64,000 bases of DNA. Origin: Colletes latitarsis. Its lineage: Eukaryota; Arthropoda; Insecta; Hymenoptera; Colletidae. The notes beneath the pieces were generated by a model that did not search any database, had not been told where the DNA came from, and saw nothing but the letters and a program-made list of their open reading frames with translations. The stretch is taken from NCBI RefSeq assembly GCF_051014445.1, contig NC_135136.1, forward strand, positions 24,570,001 to 24,634,000. Reading direction: 5' to 3'. Below, piece by piece: positions 1 to 6,682 of this stretch. Made by a program: the position numbers and the translations under genes. Position 1 is the first letter of the stretch. Each line of letters begins with the position of its first letter.

Positions 1-53
1 ATAATAATAAGAAAAAAATTTCTTTTTTTTTCAATAATTAAAATATGATCAGG

Positions 54-93
54 GGGTTTTAAAACCCATTTATTTTCGTAAAATAAATTTTAC
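54..93. repeat. Two short perfect palindromes
   Basis: Positions 54-67 read GGGTTTTAAAACCC, a perfect 14-bp palindrome. Positions 78-93 read GTAAAATAAATTTTAC, with 7-bp arms around AA. They lie just upstream (+ strand) of the GC-richer island at 110-440. No function is assigned; AT-rich DNA yields such palindromes easily, though the GGG/CCC ends of the first are less trivial. Confidence 0.6.
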
Positions 94-114
94 AAAATTT
101 CTTTTTCAAACTAC

Positions 115-351
115 TTACGTACTTTGCTTATGTGCGCCTACATCGTCATGTGCGTCGGAAAGTAAAAATGCCTGGGCAGTCAGTCGAGAATCTCGACTCG
201 AGATTCCAAATCGTATGCCGTTGACGGGAGGTCGGATTTCAGTTGTTAAGAGCGAGAAGGCAAATGTGAGCCTTTCTCTCTCGACTCTCACGAGGCGGTC
301 CGAAATTACTTCGGGCAGCGTCAGTTTGCCTTTGTCGACTTTCCGAAACAT
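115..351 (-). CDS. Small hypothetical ORF, possibly a first exon
   Basis: A 78-codon ORF starting with MFRKVDKGKLTLPEV in a GC-richer, CpG-containing island that stands out from the AT-rich surroundings. Its stop codon (117-115 on the minus strand) falls inside a GTAAGT match to the splice-donor consensus (118-113), so the coding frame could be an exon running into an intron. An ATTGG (inverted CCAAT) lies upstream of the start at 434-438. No domain is recognised. The opposite strand is also open at 215-484 (89 codons, Ser-rich), and both cannot be taken as genes on this evidence. Alternatives are a non-coding 5' exon or transposon remnant. It recurs unchanged in all nine units: 7781-8017, 15447-15683, 23113-23349, 30779-31015, 38445-38681, 46111-46347, 53777-54013 and 61439-61675. 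Confidence 0.25.
   Translation of the reverse strand: MFRKVDKGKLTLPEVISDRLVRVERERLTFAFSLLTTEIRPPVNGIRFGISSRDSRLTAQAFLLSDAHDDVGAHKQST
183..206. repeat. Nested inverted repeats, TCGA core
   Basis: Two overlapping imperfect palindromes share bases: GTCGAGA-a-TCTCGAC (183-197) and GAATCTCGA-c-TCGAGATTC (188-206). The arms are perfect, 7 and 9 bp, each around a single centre base. This could form alternative hairpins or be a binding site for a dimeric factor; no factor is recognised. Confidence 0.65.
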
Positions 352-357
352 TACGAG

Positions 358-373
358 CTCACGTACGCGTGAG
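358..373. repeat. Inverted repeat CTCACG-TACG-CGTGAG
   Basis: Six-bp perfect arms around TACG, immediately upstream of the minus-strand ATG at 351-349. The position would suit a regulatory site or 5'UTR hairpin if that ORF is transcribed. Regulation is inference only. Confidence 0.5.
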
Positions 374-443
374 AGAGCACACTATGCCTTCGGTGCACTT
401 CTGGCACCTCTGATTTCAGACACTTCCTCTAAACCAATCAAAA

Positions 444-567
444 AACTTTTCGAACAAAAGTTACACAGAAATGACAACACTTGACAAGAAATTAGCAAAA
501 CAGTTTTTATTCAACAAAAAATCAAGGTCGTTTCAATTTTTTTTTAACAAAAATATATAATTTTTGT
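444..567. repeat. Two further small inverted repeats
   Basis: AACTTTT-cgaac-AAAAGTT lies at 444-462 and ACAAAAAT-atata-ATTTTTGT at 547-567. Both have perfect arms. The second is AT-only apart from the C/G pair and could be chance. Confidence 0.5.
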
Positions 568-768
568 CTATCGATTTGTTTGTTGTATCTTTGTATTCTC
601 TTTAAAAAAAAAGTGTAAGAGGTCTTAGGTCGAAAATTGACTGGAATTCTTTAGAAGCTATGATTTTTGTTCCGAATTCCCATTCACGCGACACACTGTC
701 TCCGCTCCGCCGCCCCCGGAGGAGGATTAAACTTCATTAAATAAACGAAATACAGTTTTAAACCCTCC
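568..768. other. No gene seen; one short GC-rich patch
   Basis: AT-rich spacer with a compact GC-rich patch at about 696-727 (CCGCTCCGCCGCCCCCGGAG and flanks). No ORF of note, RNA gene or transposon end was recognised. Confidence 0.5.
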
Positions 769-830
769 TATAACACGGTAGATCGGTTCCTATAAAATGC
801 CGTGTTGTCTGAAACCGTGTTATATGAGAC
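769..830. repeat. CGTGTTATA palindromic repeat, left block
   Basis: TATAACACGGT (769-779) is repeated perfectly in reverse as ACCGTGTTATA (814-824), with ATGCCGTGTTG (797-807) between. Related CGTGTT motifs recur at 2609-2656, beyond the 1.2-kb element, and share the 11-mer ATGCCGTGTTG exactly. The motif resembles what I remember of sub-terminal repeats of pogo/Tigger-like DNA transposons in insects, so the two blocks may be parts of one older element split by the 1.2-kb insertion. The family assignment is tentative. Confidence 0.45.
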
Positions 831-988
831 CTAACCCAGAGCCAGTTCACTCGAAAAGGGAGGGGAGTTTATGGTCCGAAAACTTATTAAAAACGAATAT
901 TTTTTTTTAATTCAATGACAGAATTTACCACACAGTATTTGTTTAAATAAGTAATATATTTAACATAACAGGAAATAATTAAATAAAT

Positions 989-1108
989 ATGAATGAGCGC
1001 AAGCAGGCTGTTGCAGCTCGTAATGCAAATCAAAACGTAACATACGAGAAACGTCGCGAGAAGGCGTCCCCAAGACGAAAGAAACAAAACCGTCAACGAT
1101 GTGAATGA
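989..1108 (+). CDS. Very short Lys/Arg-rich ORF (39 aa), doubtful
   Basis: Starts MNERKQAVAARNANQNVTYE and ends in a basic Lys/Arg/Gln-rich tail. The codons are richer in G and C than the flanks, and the opposite strand is open too (887-1120). It may be a remnant of a longer coding sequence, for instance from the older element suggested by the flanking CGTGTT repeats. Nothing in it is diagnostic of a family. Confidence 0.2.
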   Translation: MNERKQAVAARNANQNVTYEKRREKASPRRKKQNRQRCE

Positions 1109-1235
1109 CGCGCATCTCAACGACCTATTTTATATCAAACACATATAGATCGCTTTCTCACATTCTACATAAGCAATTTAATTTTTCTATGTATACAGGG
1201 TGTTCGACCACCCCTGGGAAAAATTTTAATGGGAG

Positions 1236-1305
1236 ATTCTAGAGGCCAAAATAAGACGAAAATCAAGAATATCAATTTGTTGATGGAGGCTTCGTTAAAA
1301 AGTTA
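1236..1305 (+). repeat. Left inverted-repeat arm of the 1.2-kb element
   Basis: 70 bp beginning ATTCTAGAGGCCAAAATAAG. It matches the reverse complement of 2311-2380 except at two positions (ATATC against ATACC, GGAGG against GGTGG). A third relative of the inner part of this arm begins the element at 5601. Confidence 0.85.
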
Positions 1306-1327
1306 AATTAAATTAAATTAAATTAAA
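1303..1327 (+). repeat. (TTAAA)5 microsatellite
   Basis: Five TTAAA units directly inside the left arm. The right arm instead continues TTATTAACG, so the pentamer run probably arose by slippage from that TTA-rich junction. Confidence 0.85.
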
Positions 1328-1735
1328 AAATTTCAAATCGTTTTGGAAAAATTATTTTCGGTTGCGGGGGTCAATTACAATCATTTTTTATGAATACACA
1401 TATCCCCGACAATCCTACCCTCCTTCGAGAAAAAAATTCGGGTAGGTGGTGAAATTTCTCGGCGAAAAAAAAAATTTTTGAAATCGTTCTAAAAAAATTA
1501 TTTCCGATTGCAAGGGTCGATTATAATCATTTTTTTTGAATAGATATACCCCGGAAATCCTACCCAGTTTGGAGAAAAAAATTCGAGAAGGTGTGAAATT
1601 TTTCAACAAAATTAAAAAATTTTTAATCGTTCTAAAAAAATTATTTCTGATTGCAGGGACCAATCATAATAATTTTTGGTCGATAGACATACCCTCGAAA
1701 TCGTAACCATTTTCGAGAAAAAAATTCCTTACCGA
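1328..1735 (-). repeat. Internal minisatellite, about 145-bp monomers
   Basis: Three degenerate monomers marked by AAATCG or a variant at 1335, 1481 and 1624 (spacing 146 and 143 bp). Each has a GGTTGC/GATTGC...AATCATTTTT...CCTACC...TTCGAGAAAAAA series. A fourth monomer lies at 2165-2290, past the core. The same monomers occur in reverse orientation at 5640-6225. Most array variants (1536, 1589, 1607, 1611, 1631, 1665) fall here. The 82-codon minus-strand ORF at 1415-1663 is a by-product of the repeat. Confidence 0.8.
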
Positions 1736-1741
1736 AAATAT

Positions 1742-2110
1742 AATTTCAGACGAAAAATGCTTCCCGTAAATTTTATGTTTGAATCTTTAAAACACCATAA
1801 CTTCTGAACGGATTGGACGATTTTAATGTTAAAAAAGCCAAACGCCGCGTATTTTAGTGTAGAATATGTAACAATTATAAAAATATTGGAAAGGTTGTTC
1901 CTTGGCCCCGTAATGTTAGAAAACCCCCATAAAAATGGTCCAATTTTCAACTTATATAGCCATAACTCCTATAATAGTGAATATATTTCAATGAAACTTT
2001 TTTCTCAAGTAGAGCCCATAGGTACCTACAAAAAAGTATTAAACAACTTTTCTGTAGGACGTCAAGCGAAATTATTAAAAATCAAAAACGAATTTTTAAG
2101 AAAAATCAAC
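1742..2110. repeat. Unique core of the 1.2-kb element
   Basis: This stretch separates the minisatellite monomers. It contains CATAACTTCTGAACGGATTG (1796-1815) and CATAACTCCTATAATAG (1961-1977), two similar CATAACTYCT starts that suggest an old internal duplication. ORFs on both strands (1729-1950 minus, 1826-2119 plus) are not credible: the plus one is cut from 97 to 82 codons by the T/G polymorphism at unit position 2073 in six of the nine units. Confidence 0.55.
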
Positions 2111-2116
2111 AGGGGA

Positions 2117-2148
2117 TAGGTAGGTAGGTAGGTAGGTAGGTAGGTAGG
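2117..2148 (+). repeat. (TAGG)8 microsatellite
   Basis: Eight perfect TAGG units in most copies. In units 4 and 8 the fifth repeat is TAAG (25133, 55797), giving an interrupted tract of unchanged length. Confidence 0.95.
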
Positions 2149-2310
2149 TGCCTAAATTTTTCGGCGAAATTGAAAAGTTTCAAATCGTTCTGGAAAAATT
2201 ATTTTCGGTTGCGGAGGTAAATTATAATCATTTTCGGTGAATAGACATACTCCCGAAATCTTACCCACTTTCGAGAAAAAATTCAGTATTGGCGGAACTT
2301 TAAACGTTAA

Positions 2311-2380
2311 TAACTTTTTAACGAAGCCACCATCAACAAATTGGTATTCTTGATTTTCGTCTTATTTTGGCCTCTAGAAT
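2311..2380 (-). repeat. Right inverted-repeat arm of the 1.2-kb element
   Basis: Reverse complement of the left arm. It continues inward as AACGTTTAAAGTTCCGCC when read on the minus strand, and the inverted relative at 5601 shows the same order. The outer terminus is missing. Confidence 0.85.
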
Positions 2381-2393
2381 GTATGTATGTATA

Positions 2394-2608
2394 ACAGAAA
2401 ACAAAAAAACACAAAAAATATTATTTTAATTTAACGCAACCTTAATTTAATAAATTATAATTTCTAATAATATATTTTTTCATGTAAAGCCACTATATTT
2501 CTTTCATTATTCTTTCGCGTCATTACTTTAAGGTAATTTAGGTTTTAAATATGTTAAGCAAAAATCATGTTATCCAGTGCTGTACAAAGGTTTTCGCAAT
2601 TTTCTTAT
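2394..2608. other. AT-rich spacer, no gene seen
   Basis: Low-complexity A/T runs with no ORF, RNA gene or repeat end recognised. CAGTGCTGTACAAAGG (2577-2592) precedes the CGTGTT block and would suit the CAGT start of a pogo-like terminal repeat, but no matching left end was found. Confidence 0.4.
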
Positions 2609-2680
2609 CGTGTTAGAGCGAAAGCGTGTTATAGGGGATATGATGCCGTGTTGCAGGGGACAAGCATCCCTGTATAGGGA
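2609..2680. repeat. CGTGTT repeat, right block, plus hairpin
   Basis: CGTGTTAGA, CGTGTTATA and CGTGTTGCA start at 2609, 2625 and 2647. ATGCCGTGTTG (2643-2653) is identical to 797-807. A small hairpin TCCCT-GTAT-AGGGA follows at 2667-2680. Taken with 769-830, this suggests one older repeat interrupted by the 1.2-kb element. Confidence 0.45.
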
Positions 2681-2695
2681 AATTCTCTTTTACAA

Positions 2696-2941
2696 ATGTC
2701 GACGGAATCCCGACGTAACACCTGTATTCACGAGTTGTTATTAATGAAGTTGAAGGTAGACGATCAACCAAGATTCACACGTAACCAGTCTTCCGAATTC
2801 AAGGACACTTCAATTTGGCGACAAGCATGGGATGCTGCTCACGAAATACACGAAACTTTCGTCGTGAGAGTAGCAGGTGAAATTTACTTACATAACCTAA
2901 ATCGAGCACGTACTCTACCTCACTTACGGGCACGAACGTAA
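2696..2941 (+). CDS. Hypothetical orphan ORF, 81 aa
   Basis: Begins MSTESRRNTCIHELLLMKLK and ends with an Arg/His-rich tail (RARTLPHLRART). It is hydrophilic, with two Trp (one in SIWRQAWDAAHEIHE), and has no signal peptide or membrane segment. Its base composition is much less AT-rich than the sequence after 2985, and the opposite strand is closed by several stops, so the plus frame is the better reading. AAAAG|GTAAGT, a donor-like site, follows at 2976-2986, so this could be part of a 5' exon. No family is recognised. It is identical in all eight complete units (10362, 18028, 25694, 33360, 41026, 48692 and 56358), but so is most non-coding DNA here, so identity is not evidence of selection. 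Confidence 0.3.
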   Translation: MSTESRRNTCIHELLLMKLKVDDQPRFTRNQSSEFKDTSIWRQAWDAAHEIHETFVVRVAGEIYLHNLNRARTLPHLRART

Positions 2942-3099
2942 GGCGATTTATACAGTCGATATCGCCGATTTTTACAAAAGGTAAGTTTTAACATTTAAGT
3001 AAACAAAGCCTCTGTAAGTTTTATTTTCCATACTTCAAAAGTAAAAATAAATACATGAAAAAAGAAAAAAACGTTCTTGACAAGTCCTATAAAATACTT
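2942..3099. other. AT-rich spacer with a donor-like GTAAGT
   Basis: GCGATTTATACAGTCGATAT-type sequence, then AAAAGGTAAGTTTT at 2976-2989, then A/T-rich DNA. No matching acceptor with a convincing continuing frame was found. Confidence 0.35.
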
Positions 3100-4185
3100 G
3101 AGTTCAGTTTGTTCATAATTCATCGGTAAAAGAATCTAACTCTATGTTATCCGATACACAAGATATAAAGTCAGTTTCTCCTTTCATTATTAGATGCGTT
3201 GACTTTAATTTTATAAATTATGATGATAAGTATGATGATTTTACAGAAAGAGTTTATTTTTAATATTAAAGATTTCCTATATAAAGACAAGAAGGATATT
3301 TTTACCAATATCTATCTATCTATCTTAATATTCTTCCCACTTGGCCCACTTACTTTAACGAGTCTGAGTAAATCATCAGTACTATCTCTATTTTTATTAA
3401 TAAAAATAATAGTTGGATAACATAGAACTTAATATTATTAGTCACACCACTAATAAAATGAATCTGCGATTCCATATCCAAAGATATAGTATAAGCTAGA
3501 AAATTCAGATTATTCAAGTTACTTCTATCACTGGTCAAATTTTTTATGAAATTCATGCTCTTTAAAATATAATTATAATCTACTGGGACTTTTAGTTAAC
3601 TTATGTTTTAATAAATCAATAATCAAAGTATCTATAATTAATATTAAAATCAAATAAGAGTAGTCGAAATAGTATTAATATTATCTTTTGTTAATACTAT
3701 CAGTCTCTGATATTTAAATTTTATTAAATATTTTAAATCTGTTATCACCTTGTTCAAATAATTTATTACTAGCTTTGATAATATATTTTGGGATGGATGT
3801 TTTAAGAATGGAATAAAAGGAATTCAGTTGTGAATTTTTATGAGGAATAAAGGGATATTATTATACTATCAACATGTATATCGTTCTTTAACTTGCCCAT
3901 TTAGATATTTATATACTTGTATAAATATAAACCCACACTAAAATCATGTAAATATCTAAATCATTTTTAAATCTATGATTTGGAAAATTTTAGGGACTTG
4001 GAACTTAATTCATCTTTTATCTTACAGTTTTATCACACTTTAGAAGATAAAAATCATAATTAAACTTACATATACATAAATAATAATTTAATTTATTTTG
4101 CATAAAAACAGTCCTCTTCGTGCCTTTATATTTTCATTTTCTATGACCAAAAATTCGAAATTCGTTTCATTTTTACAAAAAAAGT

Positions 4186-4203
4186 GATTGGGATGTCCCA
4201 ATC
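4186..4203. repeat. Inverted repeat GATTGGGA-TG-TCCCAATC
   Basis: Perfect 8-bp arms around TG, directly followed by GGTAAGTAT, a donor-like sequence at 4204-4212. It is unusually GC-containing for this block. No function is assigned. Confidence 0.6.
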
Positions 4204-4605
4204 GGTAAGTATCATTTGTCGATTATCTTAAATATCTTATTATATTTTTTATATACTAAATTTTCAAACCTCTTTACCTTGATATCTTCTTTTTCATGTA
4301 ATTTGAATACTTTTCTAAAGTAATCTTTTGTAAAATGTTCTGTTAATCTAAATTATCTAATAAATCTATATCAGAATTAGTTAATTCTGTTATAAGATAA
4401 GTGAAATCAATGAAGACGAAGTTGCCAATATCAATTAAGTCAACTACTTTTGGTAATACATTTGGTTAAACATTCTTTCTTATTTTTTATCTCTGAATTT
4501 CGAGATTACACAGATTAAAAAAATTTGTCTCTCTTTATTATTGTATCTATTTTTTCAGAGGGTAAATAGGTTCGTCATCCCCTTCTTCATTTGGCTTATC
4601 TTCAT

Positions 4606-4629
4606 TTTCTTTCTTTCTTTCTTTCTTTC
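4606..4629 (+). repeat. (TTTC)6 microsatellite
   Basis: Six TTTC units in units 1-7; unit 8 has five, which accounts for its 4-bp shorter length. On the minus strand the tract would extend the acidic open stretch with Lys/Glu/Arg repeats. Confidence 0.95.
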
Positions 4630-4975
4630 TTTATTTGAAATTTGAAAAGTCTATTATTAACTTTTATTAACTTAACCCAGACCTAACCAGACCACAATTC
4701 ATCTTTCATATATTACTTCTAAATTCTTTCTTATTAATACTTTTCTGTATTAAAAAGGTAAGTAGTCTTTCATGTGATGCTTATTCAACATTCTTACTAC
4801 AGCTTGGTGTTGTTGTTGTTAATTGTTGTTTCTTTTTTTTACCAAGAATAAAGTTATTTAAGAAGTTTATGCAGAAAATTTCACGTGAAAAATTTATTTT
4901 CTTAGAAAAGTACAACGTAGAACTATGATATGATATGTTGTTTGTTTATAAAATCATCAATAACTACGTATAAAT

Positions 4976-5267
4976 ATGGAATTATATGGATTATATGGAA
5001 ATATGGAATTATTCTATATTCTAACATTTAAACGACATTATACATACAATAATTGTATTAACCATATATCCAAGCTAACCAGTTTAGCCAGCATATGGAC
5101 TTCTTTAACAGTTCTCCGTATTCCTTCAAATAGCATGTCATTAGTGTTGTACGCACTGCATCTCATATTATACGCAATTAATGTGACTTTTATACATATT
5201 ATGCAACTGTATTATATCAACAAAGGGTGTACAAACCCGTAAATAAATAAATAAATAAATAAATAAA
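4976..5267 (+). mobile_element. Probable 3' end of a non-LTR retrotransposon
   Basis: The stretch ends in GGGT-GTACAA-ACCC (5225-5238, a small hairpin) followed by GT and (AAAT)6AAA at 5241-5267. A short hairpin followed by a tandem tetranucleotide tail is typical of LINE 3' ends, including the insect R1/Jockey/LOA-type elements I know of. The 88-codon ORF at 4976-5242 begins in a TATGGA-rich simple-sequence region and shows no reverse-transcriptase motif, so I treat it as 3'UTR. The 5' boundary is uncertain, no target duplication was identified, and a SINE tail is an alternative. Confidence 0.4.
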
Positions 5268-5600
5268 GAAGTATTAAAAAAAGGGTAACGTGGAACTTGA
5301 AATGATTTTTTAGTTATTTTCTTTGGATATTAAAGTAGATTTCATTGGATGTAAGAGTAGATGTAATTGGACAGTTAAGTATTTTTTATTATACTGTTAA
5401 AGCAATGTGTTTTAAGGGGAGGAGGTTTAAACACCTCGCCTAACCTAACCTCGTCCGGATCTCGAGGGAAGGAACGCTGGGCAAATGGAAAATAATCGGT
5501 GCAAGTTGAATTTATTTTCGCTTAGTCGCCTTATACGATTAAGCCGTTTATTTCTTAAATTTTACTCTTAATTACAATAGATAGAAGAAAATAATTTTCT
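5268..5600. other. Spacer with telomere-like motif and small hairpin
   Basis: Contains an imperfect direct repeat, GTAGATTTCATTGGA / GTAGATGTAATTGGA, near 5334-5371. GAGGT-TTAAAC-ACCTC is at 5422-5437 and CCTAACCTAACCT at 5439-5451. The last is two and a half units of the complement of TTAGG, the usual arthropod telomere repeat, but such short runs are also common inside insect chromosomes. No gene was seen. Confidence 0.5.
5439..5451 (-). repeat. Short (TTAGG)n-like motif
   Basis: CCTAACCTAACCT on the plus strand. It supports an arthropod origin but is too short to indicate telomere proximity. Confidence 0.6.
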
Positions 5601-6225
5601 AATTTGTTGATGGAGACTTCGTTAAAAAGTAATTATTAACGTTTAAAGTTCCGTCGGTAAAATGCGCAAGATTTCGGGGGTATGTCTATTCCACTAAAAA
5701 TGATTGTAATTGACCCCCGCAACCGCAAATAATTTTTCCAAAACGATTTGAATTGAATTTTTTTTTCCGTCGAACAACCGTTTTCACACCTTCTCGAATT
5801 TTTTTCTAGAAAGTGGGTAGGATTTCTGGGGTATGTCTGTTCACCAAAAATGATTCTAATTGACCCCCACAGCTAACAATATTTTTTTCAGAACGATTTG
5901 AAATATTTTAATTTCGTCGAAAAATTTCACACCTTCTCGAATTTTTTTCTAGAAAGTGGGTAGGATTTCGAGGGTATGTGTCATTACGCAATGACCAAAA
6001 ATGATTGTAATTGACCCCCGCAACCGAAAATAATTTTTCCAAAACGATTTGAATTGAATTTTTTTTTCTCTGTCACCTAATTAGATTTTCGGTAAGGAAT
6101 TTTTTTCTCGAAAATGCGTAGGATCTCGGGGGGTATGTGTAATGACCAAAAATTATTGTAATTTACCCTCACAACCGAAAATAATTTTTTTAGAACGATT
6201 TGAAAAATTTTTTACCTCTTGTTTT
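5601..6225. mobile_element. Truncated, inverted relative of the 1.2-kb TIR element
   Basis: Starts with AATTTGTTGATGGAGACTTC, which corresponds to the TIR from its 39th base inward. It then reads AACGTTTAAAGTTCCGTC as in the reverse complement of the right arm at 2311-2380. Four monomers follow, marked by ACGATTTGA at 5743, 5893, 6044 and about 6194 (spacing about 150 bp), in the opposite orientation to those at 1328-1735. The outer end and the whole other TIR are absent. The monomers are diverged from those in the first element, so this looks like an independent, older insertion rather than a local inversion. Confidence 0.75.
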
Positions 6226-6439
6226 ATAGTTGTTCCTTCCGATCCATAGGCATAATTTATGAAAAATCTTTTAAATGTTTCATATAAATCTTGGCAAGAA
6301 TTAAATTTTCTGTAAAAAAAAATTAAATAAATTTGTTCTCTGCCTTCTCTAGAAAAGAAAAAATTAAATGAGATGAAATCTTATACATTACATGCTTACT
6401 TAAATCGCATTGAAAACGAATACCACAAATGTTTCAGAA
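6226..6439. other. AT-rich spacer, no gene seen
   Basis: No ORF above background, no RNA gene and no recognised repeat end. Confidence 0.45.
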
Positions 6440-6474
6440 TAATCTGCAAAATGGTCTCACTCGCAAAGGGTTAA
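6440..6474 (-). mobile_element. Possible single piggyBac-like end at TTAA
   Basis: Read on the minus strand this is TTAA followed by CCCTTTGCGAGTGAGACC. piggyBac-type elements insert at TTAA and have ends beginning CCC, and CCCTTTGC-type ends are common in insect relatives. Only one end was found; no matching TTAACCCTTTG occurs on the plus strand of the unit. It may be a solo end or chance. Confidence 0.3.
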
Positions 6475-6496
6475 TTGAGAAATAAATGTTTGGTAA

Positions 6497-6682
6497 TTGA
6501 AAACAGGTAAGCAGGTTATTAACCAGCTGTTTTTTTCGCTAAGACAAATTGAAAACTCGGTTCTAACAAGGAAAAGTTGGAATGGTACCCGGTTTTGGGT
6601 TAGGTTTTACTTTAAGATATGTATTATTAAAGTTATTACAGGTACTATTTTCAGAAATAGAACTATATTCTATTCACCACTA
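6497..6682. other. Spacer with donor-like CAG|GTAAGC
   Basis: A donor-like CAG|GTAAGC lies at 6504-6512. With a branch-like CTAAC (6991-6995) and the acceptor TTTTCACAG (7006-7014), it would outline a 508-bp intron (6507-7014) containing the tRNA-like unit. The 88-codon ORF 6497-6763 runs into that unit and is not credible. Confidence 0.25.

Larger units (their letters stand above)
1195..2393. mobile_element. Non-autonomous TIR element, 1.2 kb, truncated right end
   Basis: The left end begins ACAGGGTGTTCGACCACCCC. An imperfect 70-bp inverted repeat joins 1236-1305 and 2311-2380 (68 of 70 match by eye). The left end keeps 41 more terminal bases (1195-1235) with no counterpart on the right, where the sequence changes to a GTATGTATGTATA run, so the right terminus is lost or replaced. 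The interior holds a ~145-bp minisatellite, a ~365-bp core and a (TAGG)8 tract, with no transposase. I recall this terminal sequence as highly repeated in hymenopteran genomes; that is memory, not a search. Confidence 0.75.
3100..4975 (-). pseudogene. AT-rich block; possible decayed unknown gene on minus strand
   Basis: Reading the minus strand from high to low coordinates gives a chain of short open stretches separated by stops and frame changes, with Asp/Glu/Lys-rich, protein-like composition. Examples are an acidic stretch at 4633-4547 (contains ENEDKPNEEGDDEPIYPLKK), 4465-4343 (contains KVVDLIDIGNFVFIDF) and 4349-4212 (contains FTKDYFRKVFKLHEKED). More lie at 3960-3841, 3827-3700 and 3590-3421. 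The first two share a frame with stops between them; the third is shifted by one. No family is recognised. The caveat is real: in DNA this AT-rich, stop-free runs of about 45 codons are expected several times by chance in 2 kb. The plus-strand ORF 3220-3420 and minus ORF 3350-3556 lie in this block and are not separately credible. Confidence 0.3.

Noticed and set aside
887..1120. 77-codon minus-strand ORF with apparent hydrophobic segments
   Set aside because: It is the antisense of an AT-rich stretch and the small basic ORF at 989-1108. Leu/Ile/Cys-rich translations are expected from antisense AT-rich DNA.
1415..1663. 82-codon minus-strand ORF
   Set aside because: It lies wholly in the minisatellite monomers, where repeated sequence keeps the frame open; its repeated residues mirror the monomers.
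1826..2119. 97-codon plus-strand ORF and 73-codon minus ORF in the element core
   Set aside because: They overlap on opposite strands inside a non-autonomous element, and a common T/G variant at unit position 2073 truncates the plus ORF in six of the nine units without other change.
2981..4763. Splice donors at GTAAGT sites (2981, 4205, 4758) as evidence of genes
   Set aside because: At this base composition about five GTAAGT hexamers are expected per unit over both strands, so their presence alone is not informative.
3100..4975. Reassigned genetic code (TAA/TAG as Gln) making longer minus-strand ORFs
   Set aside because: Dropping TAA and TAG leaves only TGA, so open runs of over 100 codons are then expected by chance at this AT content. 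Frame changes also remain, and the other parts of the unit are ordinary insect transposons.
4976..5242. 88-codon membrane-like ORF
   Set aside because: It begins in TATGGA simple sequence and ends at the (AAAT)n tail. It fits a retrotransposon 3'UTR better, and hydrophobicity follows from base composition.
5439..5451. Telomere-proximal location from CCTAACCTAACCT
   Set aside because: Only two and a half repeat units. Such short motifs are scattered through arthropod chromosomes.
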